Part shown: one piece after another, positions 1 through 6,039 of the stretch
Layout of the letters: every line of letters begins with the position of its first letter
Position numbering within the stretch: position 1 is the stretch's first letter
NCBI RefSeq assembly: GCF_000966975.1
Contig: NZ_JZWV01000074.1
Span: forward strand, 1 to 6,039
Length of the DNA stretch: 6,039 bases
Origin: Streptomyces katrae
GTDB taxonomy: Bacteria; Actinomycetota; Actinomycetes; Streptomycetales; Streptomycetaceae
Direction: 5' to 3'
Position numbers and translations under genes: made by a program
The notes under the pieces: model-generated
Told to the model about the DNA's origin: nothing
Seen by the model: only the letters and a program-made list of their open reading frames with translations
Databases searched by the model: none

Positions 1-924
1 GACCTGGAACGGGCCGCCGCGGACGGCGTCCGGTTCGTCTGCCCGGGCTCGGCGGAGTGGCCGACCCAGCTGGACGACCTCGGCGACGCCCGGCCCGTCG
101 GGCTCTGGCTGCGGGGCCGGCCGAACCTGCGGACCTGGGCCCTGCGCTCGGTCGCCGTGGTCGGGGCCCGCGCCTGCACCCCGTACGGGGCCCACATGGC
201 GCAGACCCTGGCCGCCGGGCTCGCCGAGCGGGGGTGGGTGGTGGTCTCCGGGGCGGCGTACGGGATCGACGGCGCCGCCCACCGCGGGGCCCTCGCCTCC
301 GGCGGCGCCACGGCGGCGGTACTGGCCTGCGGGGTGGACACCGTCTACCCCCGCGGACACGCCGGACTGCTCGGCCGGATCACCCGCCAGGGGCTGGTGA
401 TCGGCGAACTGCCGCCCGGCAGCCATCCCACGCCCAGCAGATTCGTCCTGCGCAACCGCGTCATCGCCGCCCTCACCCGGGGAACGGTCGTCGTGGAGGC
501 CGCCCGGCGCAGCGGCTCCCTCGTCACCGCCCGCCGGGCCCAGCAGCTGGGCCGCCTCACCATGGGCGTCCCCGGCCCCGCCACCAGCGGCCTCTCCGCC
601 GGGGTGCACGAGCTGCTGAGGGGCGAGGCCGTCCTGGTCACCGACGCCGCCGAGGTGGTCGAACTCGTCGGTGACATGGGCGAACTGGCCCCCGTGCGGC
701 ACGGCCCCGTCCTCGCCCGCGATCTGCTCGACCCGGCGGCCGCGCGGGTCCTCGAAGCGCTCCCCGCGGGCCGGCCCGCCGACGTGGACGAGATCTCCCT
801 CGGCGCGGGCACCGGCACCGATGAAGTCATCGGCAGACTGTACGAACTTCACTCTCTGGGGTTCGTCGAACGGCAGGGCGACGCCTGGCGGTTGACCCGC
901 CGTCGACCGAAGGGGGAGGCGTAA
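1..924 (+). CDS. dprA: DNA-processing protein DprA (Smf), 3' part, N-terminus outside the window
   Basis: The reading frame is open from base 1 to the TAA at 922-924 (307 codons), so the true start lies upstream. DprA binds single-stranded DNA and, in transformable bacteria, loads RecA onto incoming strands; its role in streptomycetes is unclear. The Rossmann-like core is plain: VAVVGAR near 151-171, the family signature VVSGAAYGIDGAAH at 241-282, then LRNRVIAAL around 448-474 and VVVEAARRSGSLVTA downstream, which match the conserved nucleotide-fold segments. After about base 730 comes a C-terminal winged-helix-like domain (ARVLEAL, DEVIGRLYELHSLGFVE) found in many DprA proteins. No frameshift or internal stop is seen. 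whiG follows 239 bp later in the same direction, probably as a separate unit. The family call is firm; only the amino end is missing. Confidence 0.95.
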   Translation, partial: DLERAAADGVRFVCPGSAEWPTQLDDLGDARPVGLWLRGRPNLRTWALRSVAVVGARACTPYGAHMAQTLAAGLAERGWVVVSGAAYGIDGAAHRGALASGGATAAVLACGVDTVYPRGHAGLLGRITRQGLVIGELPPGSHPTPSRFVLRNRVIAALTRGTVVVEAARRSGSLVTARRAQQLGRLTMGVPGPATSGLSAGVHELLRGEAVLVTDAAEVVELVGDMGELAPVRHGPVLARDLLDPAAARVLEALPAGRPADVDEISLGAGTGTDEVIGRLYELHSLGFVERQGDAWRLTRRRPKGEA

Positions 925-1038
925 TCCGCGGCCGCCCGGCGAGGCGGTCGTTGACCTGGGGCGTTCCGGTGAAAGAGTGAAGGCGATGAGAGACGCGGTC
1001 TTCCCCGAGGCGGCCGCCCGGGCCGTGCGCGAGGCGCC

Positions 1039-1063
1039 GGTCCCGGGCCGCCCGCCCGGGTCC
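1039..1063 (+). terminator. GC-rich hairpin downstream of dprA, possible terminator
   Basis: Arms GGTCCCGGG (1039-1047) and CCCGGGTCC (1055-1063) pair with one T-T mismatch around a 7-base loop. No T-run follows, as is common for streptomycete hairpin terminators, and it lies 115 bp after the dprA stop. In DNA this GC-rich such dyads also arise by chance, so the role is only suggested. Confidence 0.3.
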
Positions 1064-1125
1064 GGACGCCCCTGCGGCCCTGCGCCATCCCGTACTCTTC
1101 GCGCACCGCGACACTTCCGTCACGC

Positions 1126-1131
1126 TACGCT
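1126..1131 (+). promoter_or_regulatory. Candidate -10 hexamer for whiG
   Basis: TACGCT fits the TANNNT form of principal-sigma -10 elements in streptomycetes and lies 32 bp before the whiG ATG, giving a short leader. No good -35 is visible 16-19 bp upstream. A second TANNNT word, TACTCT, sits at 1093-1098. A TTGACC occurs at 951-956 but has no TANNNT at the right spacing. In S. coelicolor whiG is repressed by BldD; I found no full match to the BldD site form TNAC-N5-GTNA in 925-1163, only a partial one at 1120-1132. Confidence 0.25.
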
Positions 1132-1163
1132 CCCAAGGAATCCCGCTCCGGCAAAGGCGAAGC

Positions 1164-2000
1164 ATGCCCCAGCACACCTCAGGGTCCGACCGCGCTTCGG
1201 TGCCCCCCGCCGCCCGTGGCGGCGCGCGGTCCACCGAGCCCTCGTCCCTGGAGCTGCTCTGGCGCTCATACAAGGACTCGGGTGACGAGCGGCTGCGGGA
1301 GCAGCTGATCCTGCACTACTCGCCGCTGGTCAAATACGTGGCGGGCCGGGTCAGCGTGGGGCTGCCGCCCAACGTGGAACAGGCCGACTTCGTCTCCTCG
1401 GGGGTCTTCGGACTGATCGACGCGATCGAGAAGTTCGACATCGAGCGGTCCATCAAGTTCGAGACGTACGCGATCACCCGGATCCGCGGCGCGATGATCG
1501 ACGAGCTGCGGGCGCTGGACTGGATCCCGCGCTCCGTCCGCCAGAAAGCCCGCGCCGTGGAGCGCGCCTACGCCACGCTGGAGGCCCACCTGCGGCGCAC
1601 CCCGACGGAGGGCGAGGTCGCCGGGGAGATGGGCATCGGGGTCGAGGAACTCCACACCGTGTTCAGCCAGTTGTCCCTGGCCAACGTGGTCGCCCTGGAG
1701 GAGCTGCTGCACGTCGGCGGGGAGGGTGGCGACACCCTCTCCCTGATGGACACCCTCGAGGACACCGCCGCCGACGACCCGGTGGAGGTGGCGGAGGACC
1801 GGGAGCTGCGCCGGCTGCTCGCCCGGGCCATCAACACCCTCCCCGAACGGGAGAAGACGGTCGTGACCCTCTACTACTACGAGGGGCTCACCCTCGCCGA
1901 GATCGGCAACGTCCTGGGCGTCACCGAGAGCCGGGTCAGCCAGATCCACACCAAATCCGTACTGCAGCTGCGCGCCAAGCTCGCGGACGTCGGCCGCTGA
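1164..2000 (+). CDS. whiG: RNA polymerase sigma factor WhiG (sporulation, FliA/sigma-28 family)
   Basis: WhiG directs RNA polymerase to early sporulation genes in aerial hyphae; in Streptomyces it activates whiH and whiI and is held by the anti-sigma RsiG with cyclic di-GMP. The 278-residue protein starts [20 protein letters not shown], as I remember for S. coelicolor WhiG. Region 2 spans about residues 46-120 ([53 protein letters not shown]), region 3 about 121-175, and region 4 about 222-273 ([20 protein letters not shown], then a helix-turn-helix [19 protein letters not shown]). The ATG has AAAGGCG at 1153-1159 as ribosome binding site, five bases before the start. The gene is intact. The next gene is a TetR regulator on the same strand with its own apparent promoter, so whiG is probably monocistronic. 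Confidence 0.97.
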   Translation: MPQHTSGSDRASVPPAARGGARSTEPSSLELLWRSYKDSGDERLREQLILHYSPLVKYVAGRVSVGLPPNVEQADFVSSGVFGLIDAIEKFDIERSIKFETYAITRIRGAMIDELRALDWIPRSVRQKARAVERAYATLEAHLRRTPTEGEVAGEMGIGVEELHTVFSQLSLANVVALEELLHVGGEGGDTLSLMDTLEDTAADDPVEVAEDRELRRLLARAINTLPEREKTVVTLYYYEGLTLAEIGNVLGVTESRVSQIHTKSVLQLRAKLADVGR

Positions 2001-2005
2001 GCCGC

Positions 2006-2038
2006 CCCCGGCCGCAGCGGGCTCCGGAGCGGCCGCGG
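2006..2038 (+). terminator. Possible hairpin after whiG
   Basis: CGGCCGC (2009-2015) pairs with GCGGCCG (2029-2035), and two more C-G pairs form outside after one mismatch. The loop carries a perfect palindrome GCTCCGGAGC (2021-2030). It begins five bases after the whiG stop and has no T-run. It would fit termination before the regulator gene, but composition alone makes such dyads common here. Confidence 0.3.
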
Positions 2039-2054
2039 AGCTTGCGCACCTCCG

Positions 2055-2067
2055 TACAGTGGTGACG
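2055..2067 (+). promoter_or_regulatory. -10 element of a probable leaderless promoter
   Basis: TACAGT (2055-2060) fits TANNNT, and the GTG start of the regulator gene begins at 2067, where transcription initiating about seven bases past the -10 would begin. No purine-rich ribosome binding site lies 5-12 bases before this GTG. This is the usual layout of leaderless mRNAs in actinomycetes. No convincing -35 is visible. Confidence 0.45.
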
Positions 2068-2648
2068 TGCCCAGGATTCGAGCGGCCTCCGTGGCCGAGC
2101 ACCGGTCGATGCAGCGCGGCGCCCTGTTGGACGCGGCGCGCACCCTGCTGTCGGAAGGCGGGACCGAAGCCCTGACCTTCCCCGCCCTCGCGGAGCGGAC
2201 CGGTCTCGCCCGGTCCTCCGTGTACGAGTACTTCAAGTCGCGCGCGGCCGTCGTCGAAGAGCTGTGCGCGGTGGACTTCCCCGTCTGGGCGGCCGAGATC
2301 GAAGCGGCCATGGAGGCCGCGCCGACGCCCGCGGCGAAGATCGAGGCGTACGTGCGCAGCCAGCTGGAGCTGGTGGGCGACCGCCGGCACCGGGCGGTGG
2401 TGGCCATTTCCGCCGGCGAGCTGGACGCGGGCGCGCGGGAGAAGATCCGCGCCGCGCACGGCGGCCTGGTCGCCATGATCGGCGAGGCGCTGGAGGCCCT
2501 CGGCCAGCCCGAGCCGCGGCTGGCCGCCCTGCTCCTCCAGGGGGTCGTGGACGCCGCGGCCCGCCGGATCGAGCTCGGCGCCGCCGAGGACCCCGCCGTG
2601 ATCACGGACACCGCCGTCGCGATGGCCCTGCGCGGTATCGGCGGCTAG
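2067..2648 (+). CDS. TetR/AcrR-family transcriptional regulator
   Basis: A 193-residue protein of typical TetR length. The DNA-binding domain occupies about residues 15-62: MQRGALLDAARTLLSEGG, then a helix-turn-helix (FPALAERTGLARSSVYEYF) with the family's typical YxYFxSR ending. The remaining Ala-rich helical part would be the ligand-binding and dimer domain, and its inducer cannot be read from sequence. The GTG at 2067 is preferred because it gives the basic MPRIRA start and suits the leaderless layout; an in-frame ATG at 2109 would still keep the HTH domain but lacks a clear ribosome binding site. It follows whiG on the same strand and converges on the peptidase gene, sharing CTAG with it. 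The neighbouring genes do not establish a target. The family call is firm, the role unknown. Confidence 0.9.
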   Translation: MPRIRAASVAEHRSMQRGALLDAARTLLSEGGTEALTFPALAERTGLARSSVYEYFKSRAAVVEELCAVDFPVWAAEIEAAMEAAPTPAAKIEAYVRSQLELVGDRRHRAVVAISAGELDAGAREKIRAAHGGLVAMIGEALEALGQPEPRLAALLLQGVVDAAARRIELGAAEDPAVITDTAVAMALRGIGG

Positions 2649-3163
2649 GGGGTCGTCCCCTCCGGGCCGGGTGCGGACGGCAGTAGCCGGGGTGTGGGCC
2701 CGGGGAGCAGGGTGAGGGGGTTGCGGTAGGCGTCCTCGCCCGCGAGGAGCCCCCAGTGCAGGCACGGCCCCGGGCAGTGGGAGCCCTCCGTGAGCACCGC
2801 CACCACCTGGCCCGCCGTGACGGCCTCCCCCTCCGCGACCAGCGCCCGCACCGGCTCGTACGTGGTCCGCAGCCCGCCCGGGAGGGTGAGCGACAGCACG
2901 CCCCGGCCCGCGACCGGCCCCGCGTAGTGGACCCGCCCCGGCCCCACGGCCCGTACCTCCGCCCCCGCCGGCGCCGACAGGTCCACCCCGCGGTGCCCCG
3001 CCGCGTACGGCGTCGGGGGAGGGTCCCACCACCGGGCGACGGACAGTGGCGCCGGCAGCGGCCGGACCGCCCGGAAGGCCCCCTCGGCGGGGGGCGCGGC
3101 GGGAGCCGGGGGAAGCGCCCCGGTCAGGGCGAACAGCAGGGTGAGCAGCAGTGTCGTCGTCAT
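2645..3163 (-). CDS. Secreted M23/LytM-like peptidase domain protein, probably atypical at the active site
   Basis: A 172-residue protein starting MTTTLLLTLLFALTGALPPA: a hydrophobic segment then a Pro/Ala-rich linker, consistent with a signal peptide, although its N-region has no positive charge. The LytM fold covers about residues 50-153: HRGVDLSAPAGAEV holds the H57-x3-D61 zinc ligands, VRAVGPGRVHYAG and the LVAEGEAVTAGQVVAVL segment are typical of M23. The usual HxH motif reads C134-L-H136-W, so the catalytic first His is Cys, with another Cys at 130. M23 enzymes cut peptidoglycan cross-bridges; this one may have altered or no activity. The start is uncertain: another in-frame ATG lies at 3247-3245, and neither has a strong ribosome binding site. 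The gene converges with the TetR gene and diverges from rpsB. Confidence 0.85.
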   Translation of the reverse strand: MTTTLLLTLLFALTGALPPAPAAPPAEGAFRAVRPLPAPLSVARWWDPPPTPYAAGHRGVDLSAPAGAEVRAVGPGRVHYAGPVAGRGVLSLTLPGGLRTTYEPVRALVAEGEAVTAGQVVAVLTEGSHCPGPCLHWGLLAGEDAYRNPLTLLPGPTPRLLPSAPGPEGTTP

Positions 3164-3165
3164 GC

Positions 3166-3193
3166 GCCCAGGGTCCCGCGCGGGACCCCGGGC
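3166..3193. repeat. 28-bp inverted repeat abutting the peptidase start
   Basis: The core GGGTCCCGC/GCGGGACCC (3171-3188) is a perfect 18-bp palindrome. Four further pairs outside it, after one mismatch, extend the arms to 14 bp each with no spacer. It ends two bases before the peptidase ATG on the minus strand, so it could be an operator, or in RNA a hairpin covering the place where a ribosome binding site should be. Confidence 0.6.
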
Positions 3194-3204
3194 CCGCCCG
3201 CGCC

Positions 3205-3213
3205 TGTGGACGG
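3205..3213 (-). promoter_or_regulatory. Putative DnaA box (CCGTCCACA on the minus strand)
   Basis: The plus strand reads TGTGGACGG. This fits the streptomycete DnaA-box rule (T/C)(T/C)(G/A/C)TCCACA. It has the same orientation as the stronger box 18 bp to the right and lies in the peptidase/rpsB intergenic region. Confidence 0.45.
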
Positions 3214-3222
3214 GCGAAAGGG

Positions 3223-3231
3223 TGTGGACAA
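3223..3231 (-). promoter_or_regulatory. Putative DnaA box, exact match to the preferred streptomycete form
   Basis: The plus strand reads TGTGGACAA, whose complement TTGTCCACA is the preferred DnaA box reported for Streptomyces oriC. It is 31 bp upstream of the candidate rpsB -10. With its partner at 3205-3213 it makes a same-orientation pair spaced 18 bp. Two boxes alone do not make an origin; a regulatory or DnaA-titrating role is inferred. Confidence 0.55.
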
Positions 3232-3238
3232 GGGCGTC

Positions 3239-3257
3239 ACCCGGCATACCGCCGGGT
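3239..3257. repeat. Inverted repeat beside the rpsB -10 element
   Basis: ACCCGGC (3239-3245) and GCCGGGT (3251-3257) are perfect 7-bp arms around ATACC. The dyad occupies the -35 and spacer positions relative to TACACT at 3262-3267, so it could be an operator, or a chance GC dyad. Confidence 0.4.
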
Positions 3258-3261
3258 CCCG

Positions 3262-3267
3262 TACACT
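3262..3267 (+). promoter_or_regulatory. rpsB: Candidate -10 hexamer of the rpsB promoter
   Basis: TACACT fits TANNNT and predicts transcription from about 3274, leaving a leader of about 140 nt before rpsB. No TTGAC-like -35 lies 16-19 bp upstream; TGGACA at 3225-3230 is 31 bp away and belongs to the DnaA-box match. The position is plausible but unproven. Confidence 0.45.
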
Positions 3268-3283
3268 TCTTGTGGCGATCCGG

Positions 3284-3336
3284 GTCACCGGGTCGACTTC
3301 GCACGCCCCAGCGCCGACCGGTTCCGGTCGGGTGAC
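3284..3336 (+). promoter_or_regulatory. Foldable element in the rpsB leader
   Basis: An outer stem GTCACC (3284-3289) with GGTGAC (3331-3336) encloses a hairpin from CCGACCGG (3314-3321) and CCGGTCGG (3324-3331), which in RNA would form at least six pairs with a GGTTCC loop. The two share base 3331, so one pair must give way. It lies wholly within the predicted 5' leader. Leader RNA structures mediate S2 autoregulation in enterobacteria; the same role here is a guess. Confidence 0.4.
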
Positions 3337-3342
3337 AGCGTC

Positions 3343-3397
3343 TCTCGGTCCCTTCATGGGGCAGGGCGCGGCGGGGCGTCAGGAACCAAAACCGAGA
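3343..3397 (+). promoter_or_regulatory. Stem just upstream of the rpsB ribosome binding site
   Basis: TCTCGGT (3343-3349) pairs perfectly with ACCGAGA (3391-3397), with a 41-base loop. The 3' arm ends four bases before AAGGAG (3402-3407), so folding could affect ribosome access. The stem is short and the loop long, so support is modest. Confidence 0.3.
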
Positions 3398-3401
3398 AAC
3401 C

Positions 3402-3407
3402 AAGGAG
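3402..3407 (+). promoter_or_regulatory. rpsB: rpsB ribosome binding site, which decides between two ATGs
   Basis: AAGGAG is followed at once by ATGGCCATG. The first ATG (3408) touches the site with no spacer, while the second (3414) has the normal six-base spacing, so translation should begin at 3414. Confidence 0.8.
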
Positions 3408-3413
3408 ATGGCC

Positions 3414-4268
3414 ATGGCCGTCGTAACGATGCGGGAGCTGCTGGAGAGCGGCGTCCACTTCGGTCACCAGACCCGTCGCTGGAACCCGAAGATGAAGCGC
3501 TTCATCTTCACCGAGCGCAACGGCATCTACATCATCGACCTGCTCCAGTCGCTGTCGTACATCGACCGCGCCTACGAGTTCGTGAAGGAGACCGTCGCGC
3601 ACGGCGGTTCCATCATGTTCGTCGGTACGAAGAAGCAGGCGCAGGAGGCCATCGCCGAGCAGGCGACCCGCGTCGGCATGCCGTACGTCAACCAGCGCTG
3701 GCTGGGTGGCATGCTCACCAACTTCTCCACCGTCTACAAGCGCCTTCAGCGTCTGAAGGAGCTTGAGGCGATCGACTTCGAGGACGTCGCCGCCTCGGGT
3801 CTCACCAAGAAGGAGCTCCTGGTCCTCTCCCGCGAGAAGGCCAAGCTGGAGAAGACCCTCGGTGGTATCCGCGAGATGTCGAAGGTTCCCAGCGCCGTCT
3901 GGATCGTCGACACCAAGAAGGAGCACATCGCCGTCGGTGAGGCGCGCAAGCTGCACATCCCGGTCGTCGCGATCCTCGACACCAACTGCGACCCCGACGA
4001 GGTCGACTACAAGATCCCGGGCAACGACGACGCCATCCGCTCCGTCACCCTGCTCACCCGCGTGATCGCCGACGCCGTCGCCGAGGGCCTCATCGCCCGC
4101 TCCGGCGCTGCGACCGGTGACTCGAAGCCGGGCGAGAAGGCCGCCGCCGAGCCGCTCGCCGAGTGGGAGCGCGACCTGCTCGAGGGTGAGAAGAAGGCTG
4201 ACGCCGAGGCCCCCGCGGCCGAGGCCCCGGCTGCCGAGGCTCCGGCCGCGGACGCCGAGCAGGCCTGA
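3414..4268 (+). CDS. rpsB: 30S ribosomal protein S2
   Basis: S2 is a structural protein of the small ribosomal subunit. The 284-residue product begins [20 protein letters not shown], carries the S2 signature stretches [44 protein letters not shown] and [19 protein letters not shown], and [20 protein letters not shown]. It is longer than the roughly 241 residues of E. coli S2 because of an acidic, Ala-rich tail that includes three EAPAA units. The start at 3414 is chosen over the in-frame ATG at 3408 by ribosome-binding-site spacing. Third positions are almost all G or C, with the strong AAG and GAG preference of a highly expressed gene. tsf follows after 134 bp, the conserved bacterial rpsB–tsf pair, probably cotranscribed in part. 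The identification is essentially certain. Confidence 0.98.
   Translation: MAVVTMRELLESGVHFGHQTRRWNPKMKRFIFTERNGIYIIDLLQSLSYIDRAYEFVKETVAHGGSIMFVGTKKQAQEAIAEQATRVGMPYVNQRWLGGMLTNFSTVYKRLQRLKELEAIDFEDVAASGLTKKELLVLSREKAKLEKTLGGIREMSKVPSAVWIVDTKKEHIAVGEARKLHIPVVAILDTNCDPDEVDYKIPGNDDAIRSVTLLTRVIADAVAEGLIARSGAATGDSKPGEKAAAEPLAEWERDLLEGEKKADAEAPAAEAPAAEAPAADAEQA
4206..4250 (+). repeat. Three tandem EAPAA units in the S2 tail
   Basis: Codons 4206-4220, 4221-4235 and 4236-4250 each encode Glu-Ala-Pro-Ala-Ala, using differing synonymous codons. The codon differences argue for old or selected repetition, not recent slippage. The tail is probably disordered. Confidence 0.85.
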
Positions 4269-4276
4269 CCCACTGA

Positions 4277-4306
4277 GAGCGCCCGGCGTTCATCCGCCGG
4301 GCACTC
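4277..4306 (+). terminator. First rpsB–tsf intergenic hairpin
   Basis: GCCCGGCG (4281-4288) pairs perfectly with CGCCGGGC (4295-4302) around TTCATC, and GAG/CTC extend the stem after one C-A mismatch. It starts about ten bases after the rpsB stop and has no T-run. It could be a partial terminator or an mRNA stabiliser that sets S2 to EF-Ts ratios. Confidence 0.6.
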
Positions 4307-4321
4307 GCAGCACGGACGATG

Positions 4322-4361
4322 ACGGCGGGGGAGCCGCGCCACGAGCGCGCTCCTCCGCCGT
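4322..4361 (+). terminator. Second, longer rpsB–tsf intergenic hairpin
   Basis: The arms 4322-4339 and 4345-4361 pair over about 17 positions, with one G-T wobble, one bulged C and the loop CACGA. Key words are ACGGCGG on the left and CCGCCGT on the right. No T-run follows. It is the longest perfect-like stem in the window and is too extended to be readily dismissed as composition. Confidence 0.6.
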
Positions 4362-4366
4362 TCACC

Positions 4367-4378
4367 CGTAGATCTACG
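4367..4378. repeat. Perfect 12-bp palindrome in the tsf leader
   Basis: CGTAGATCTACG is self-complementary and lies 24 bases before the tsf ATG. It contains A/T bases that are rare here. It may be a protein site or chance. Confidence 0.4.
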
Positions 4379-4402
4379 ACTTCGAGAGAGAATCACAGAC
4401 TC

Positions 4403-5239
4403 ATGGCGAACTACACCGCCGCTGACGTCAAGAAGCTCCGCGAGCTCACCGGCGCCGGCATGCTGGACTGCAAGAACGCGCTCGTCGAGGCCGACGGCGA
4501 CGTCACCAAGGCCAACGAGATCCTGCGCGTCAAGGGCCTGAAGGGCGTCGCCAAGCGCGAGGGCCGTTCTGCCGAGAACGGTGCCGTCACCTCCCTGATC
4601 TCCGAGGACGCCACCTCCGGCGTGCTCGTCGAGCTCAAGTGCGAGACCGACTTCGTGGCCAAGAGCCCGAAGTTCCTGGCCGTCGCCGACCAGCTCGCCG
4701 CCCACGTGGCCGCCACCAAGCCCGCCGACATCGAGGCGCTGCTCGCGTCCGAGATCGAGGCCGGCAAGACCGTCCAGGCGTTCGTGGACGAGGCCAACGC
4801 CAACCTCGGTGAGAAGATCGTCCTCGACCGCTTCGCGCAGTACGAGGGTGCCTTCGTCGCCTCCTACATGCACCGCACCATGCCCGACCTGCCCCCGCAG
4901 ATCGGTGTCCTGGTCGAGCTGGACAAGGCCGACGCCGACCTGGCCAAGGGCATCGCCCAGCACATCGCCGCCTTCGCGCCGAAGTACCTCACCGCCGAGG
5001 ACGTCCCGGCCGAGATCGTCGAGTCCGAGCGCCGCGTCGCCGAGGAGACCACCCGCGCCGAGGGCAAGCCCGAGGCCGCGATCGCCAAGATCGTCGAGGG
5101 TCGCGTGAACGGCTTCTTCAAGGACGCCACGCTGCTCGGCCAGCCGTACGCGCTGGACAACAAGAAGTCCGTCCAGAAGGTTCTGGACGAGGCCGGTGTC
5201 ACCCTGAAGCGCTTCACCCGCATCAAGGTCGGCATCTGA
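4403..5239 (+). CDS. tsf: Translation elongation factor Ts
   Basis: EF-Ts exchanges GDP for GTP on EF-Tu during protein synthesis. The 278-residue protein begins [20 protein letters not shown], the UBA-like N-terminal domain that contacts EF-Tu, with the conserved DCKNAL. The signature CETDFVAK sits near residues 76-83 and supplies the TDFV motif central to nucleotide exchange. The following core ([19 protein letters not shown] and later [20 protein letters not shown]) is typical of actinobacterial EF-Ts, and the protein ends [10 protein letters not shown]. The ATG at 4403 is supported by the family start. Its ribosome binding site is poor: GAGAGAG ends 12 bases before, so translation may depend on coupling or RNA structure. 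Codon use matches rpsB. The gene is complete and unambiguous. Confidence 0.98.
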   Translation: MANYTAADVKKLRELTGAGMLDCKNALVEADGDVTKANEILRVKGLKGVAKREGRSAENGAVTSLISEDATSGVLVELKCETDFVAKSPKFLAVADQLAAHVAATKPADIEALLASEIEAGKTVQAFVDEANANLGEKIVLDRFAQYEGAFVASYMHRTMPDLPPQIGVLVELDKADADLAKGIAQHIAAFAPKYLTAEDVPAEIVESERRVAEETTRAEGKPEAAIAKIVEGRVNGFFKDATLLGQPYALDNKKSVQKVLDEAGVTLKRFTRIKVGI

Positions 5240-5260
5240 GTCCGTCCGTACGCGACGGAC
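5240..5260 (+). terminator. Short hairpin at the tsf stop
   Basis: GTCCGTC (5240-5246) pairs with GACGGAC (5254-5260) around a 7-base loop, starting on the base after the tsf stop. It may be a weak terminator, since no T-run follows. Confidence 0.4.
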
Positions 5261-5272
5261 ACCGGACCCCGA

Positions 5273-6039
<767 letters not shown>

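Noticed and set aside
951..956. TTGACC as the -35 of a whiG promoter
   Set aside because: No TANNNT hexamer occurs 16-19 bp downstream, and it lies over 200 bp from the gene.
849..1106. Minus-strand open frames over the dprA end and the dprA–whiG spacer
   Set aside because: They run antisense across known coding sequence, have low-complexity Arg/Pro/Gly content and no recognisable motif.
977..1285. A 102-residue open frame starting GTG between dprA and whiG
   Set aside because: It overlaps the whiG 5' end out of frame, is Pro/Arg-rich as GC-rich shadow frames are, and shows no domain.
1668..1960. TCCACA words in whiG as further DnaA boxes
   Set aside because: The bases before TCCACA do not fit the box rule, and the words lie inside conserved coding sequence.
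1266..3032. A 588-codon minus-strand open frame across whiG, the TetR gene and the peptidase gene
   Set aside because: Its length comes from the scarcity of stops in GC-rich DNA. It lies antisense to two clear genes and out of frame with a third, and is Gly/Arg-rich without domains.
3205..3231. A secondary replication origin
   Set aside because: Only two boxes are present, with no A/T-rich unwinding region and no dnaA or dnaN nearby; a regulatory site is the most that can be claimed.
3408..3413. ATG at 3408 as the rpsB start
   Set aside because: It abuts AAGGAG with no spacer; the ATG at 3414 has normal spacing and gives the family N-terminus.

Overview
The window is very GC-rich, with strong G/C preference at third codon positions. 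Its gene order is dprA – whiG – TetR-type regulator – secreted M23-type peptidase – rpsB – tsf – pyrH. WhiG is the sporulation sigma factor of filamentous actinomycetes. Together with the near-identity of WhiG, S2, EF-Ts and PyrH to remembered Streptomyces proteins, this points to a Streptomyces or close streptomycete chromosome. The region is core chromosome; I see no mobile element, CRISPR array, tRNA or rRNA.

Left part (1-2000): the 3' end of dprA (DNA-processing protein), a 239-bp gap with a GC-rich hairpin and a weak promoter candidate, then complete whiG, which commits aerial hyphae to sporulation. Middle (2001-3413): a TetR-family regulator that looks leaderless (TACAGT then GTG seven bases later). 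It faces an oppositely oriented secreted LytM/M23-like protein, and the two stop codons interlock in one CTAG. The 250 bp between the peptidase and rpsB is crowded: a 28-bp dyad abutting the peptidase start, two same-orientation matches to the Streptomyces DnaA box, a dyad beside a -10 hexamer, and foldable leader elements before rpsB.

Right part (3414-6039): rpsB (ribosomal protein S2), tsf (elongation factor Ts) and the first 212 codons of pyrH (UMP kinase), all on +. Two tandem hairpins separate rpsB from tsf. Between tsf and pyrH lie a short hairpin, a -10-like TAGGGT, a second hairpin, a possible 23-codon leader ORF whose TGA overlaps the pyrH ATG, and two mutually exclusive hairpins that share the same TTCTT bases. 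One of these hides the pyrH ribosome binding site. This possible RNA switch and the DnaA-box pair upstream of rpsB are the most interesting non-coding signals.

Functionally the window joins translation (S2, EF-Ts), pyrimidine nucleotide supply (PyrH) and developmental control (WhiG). All structures and sites were read by eye; no folding energies, alignments or database searches were run.
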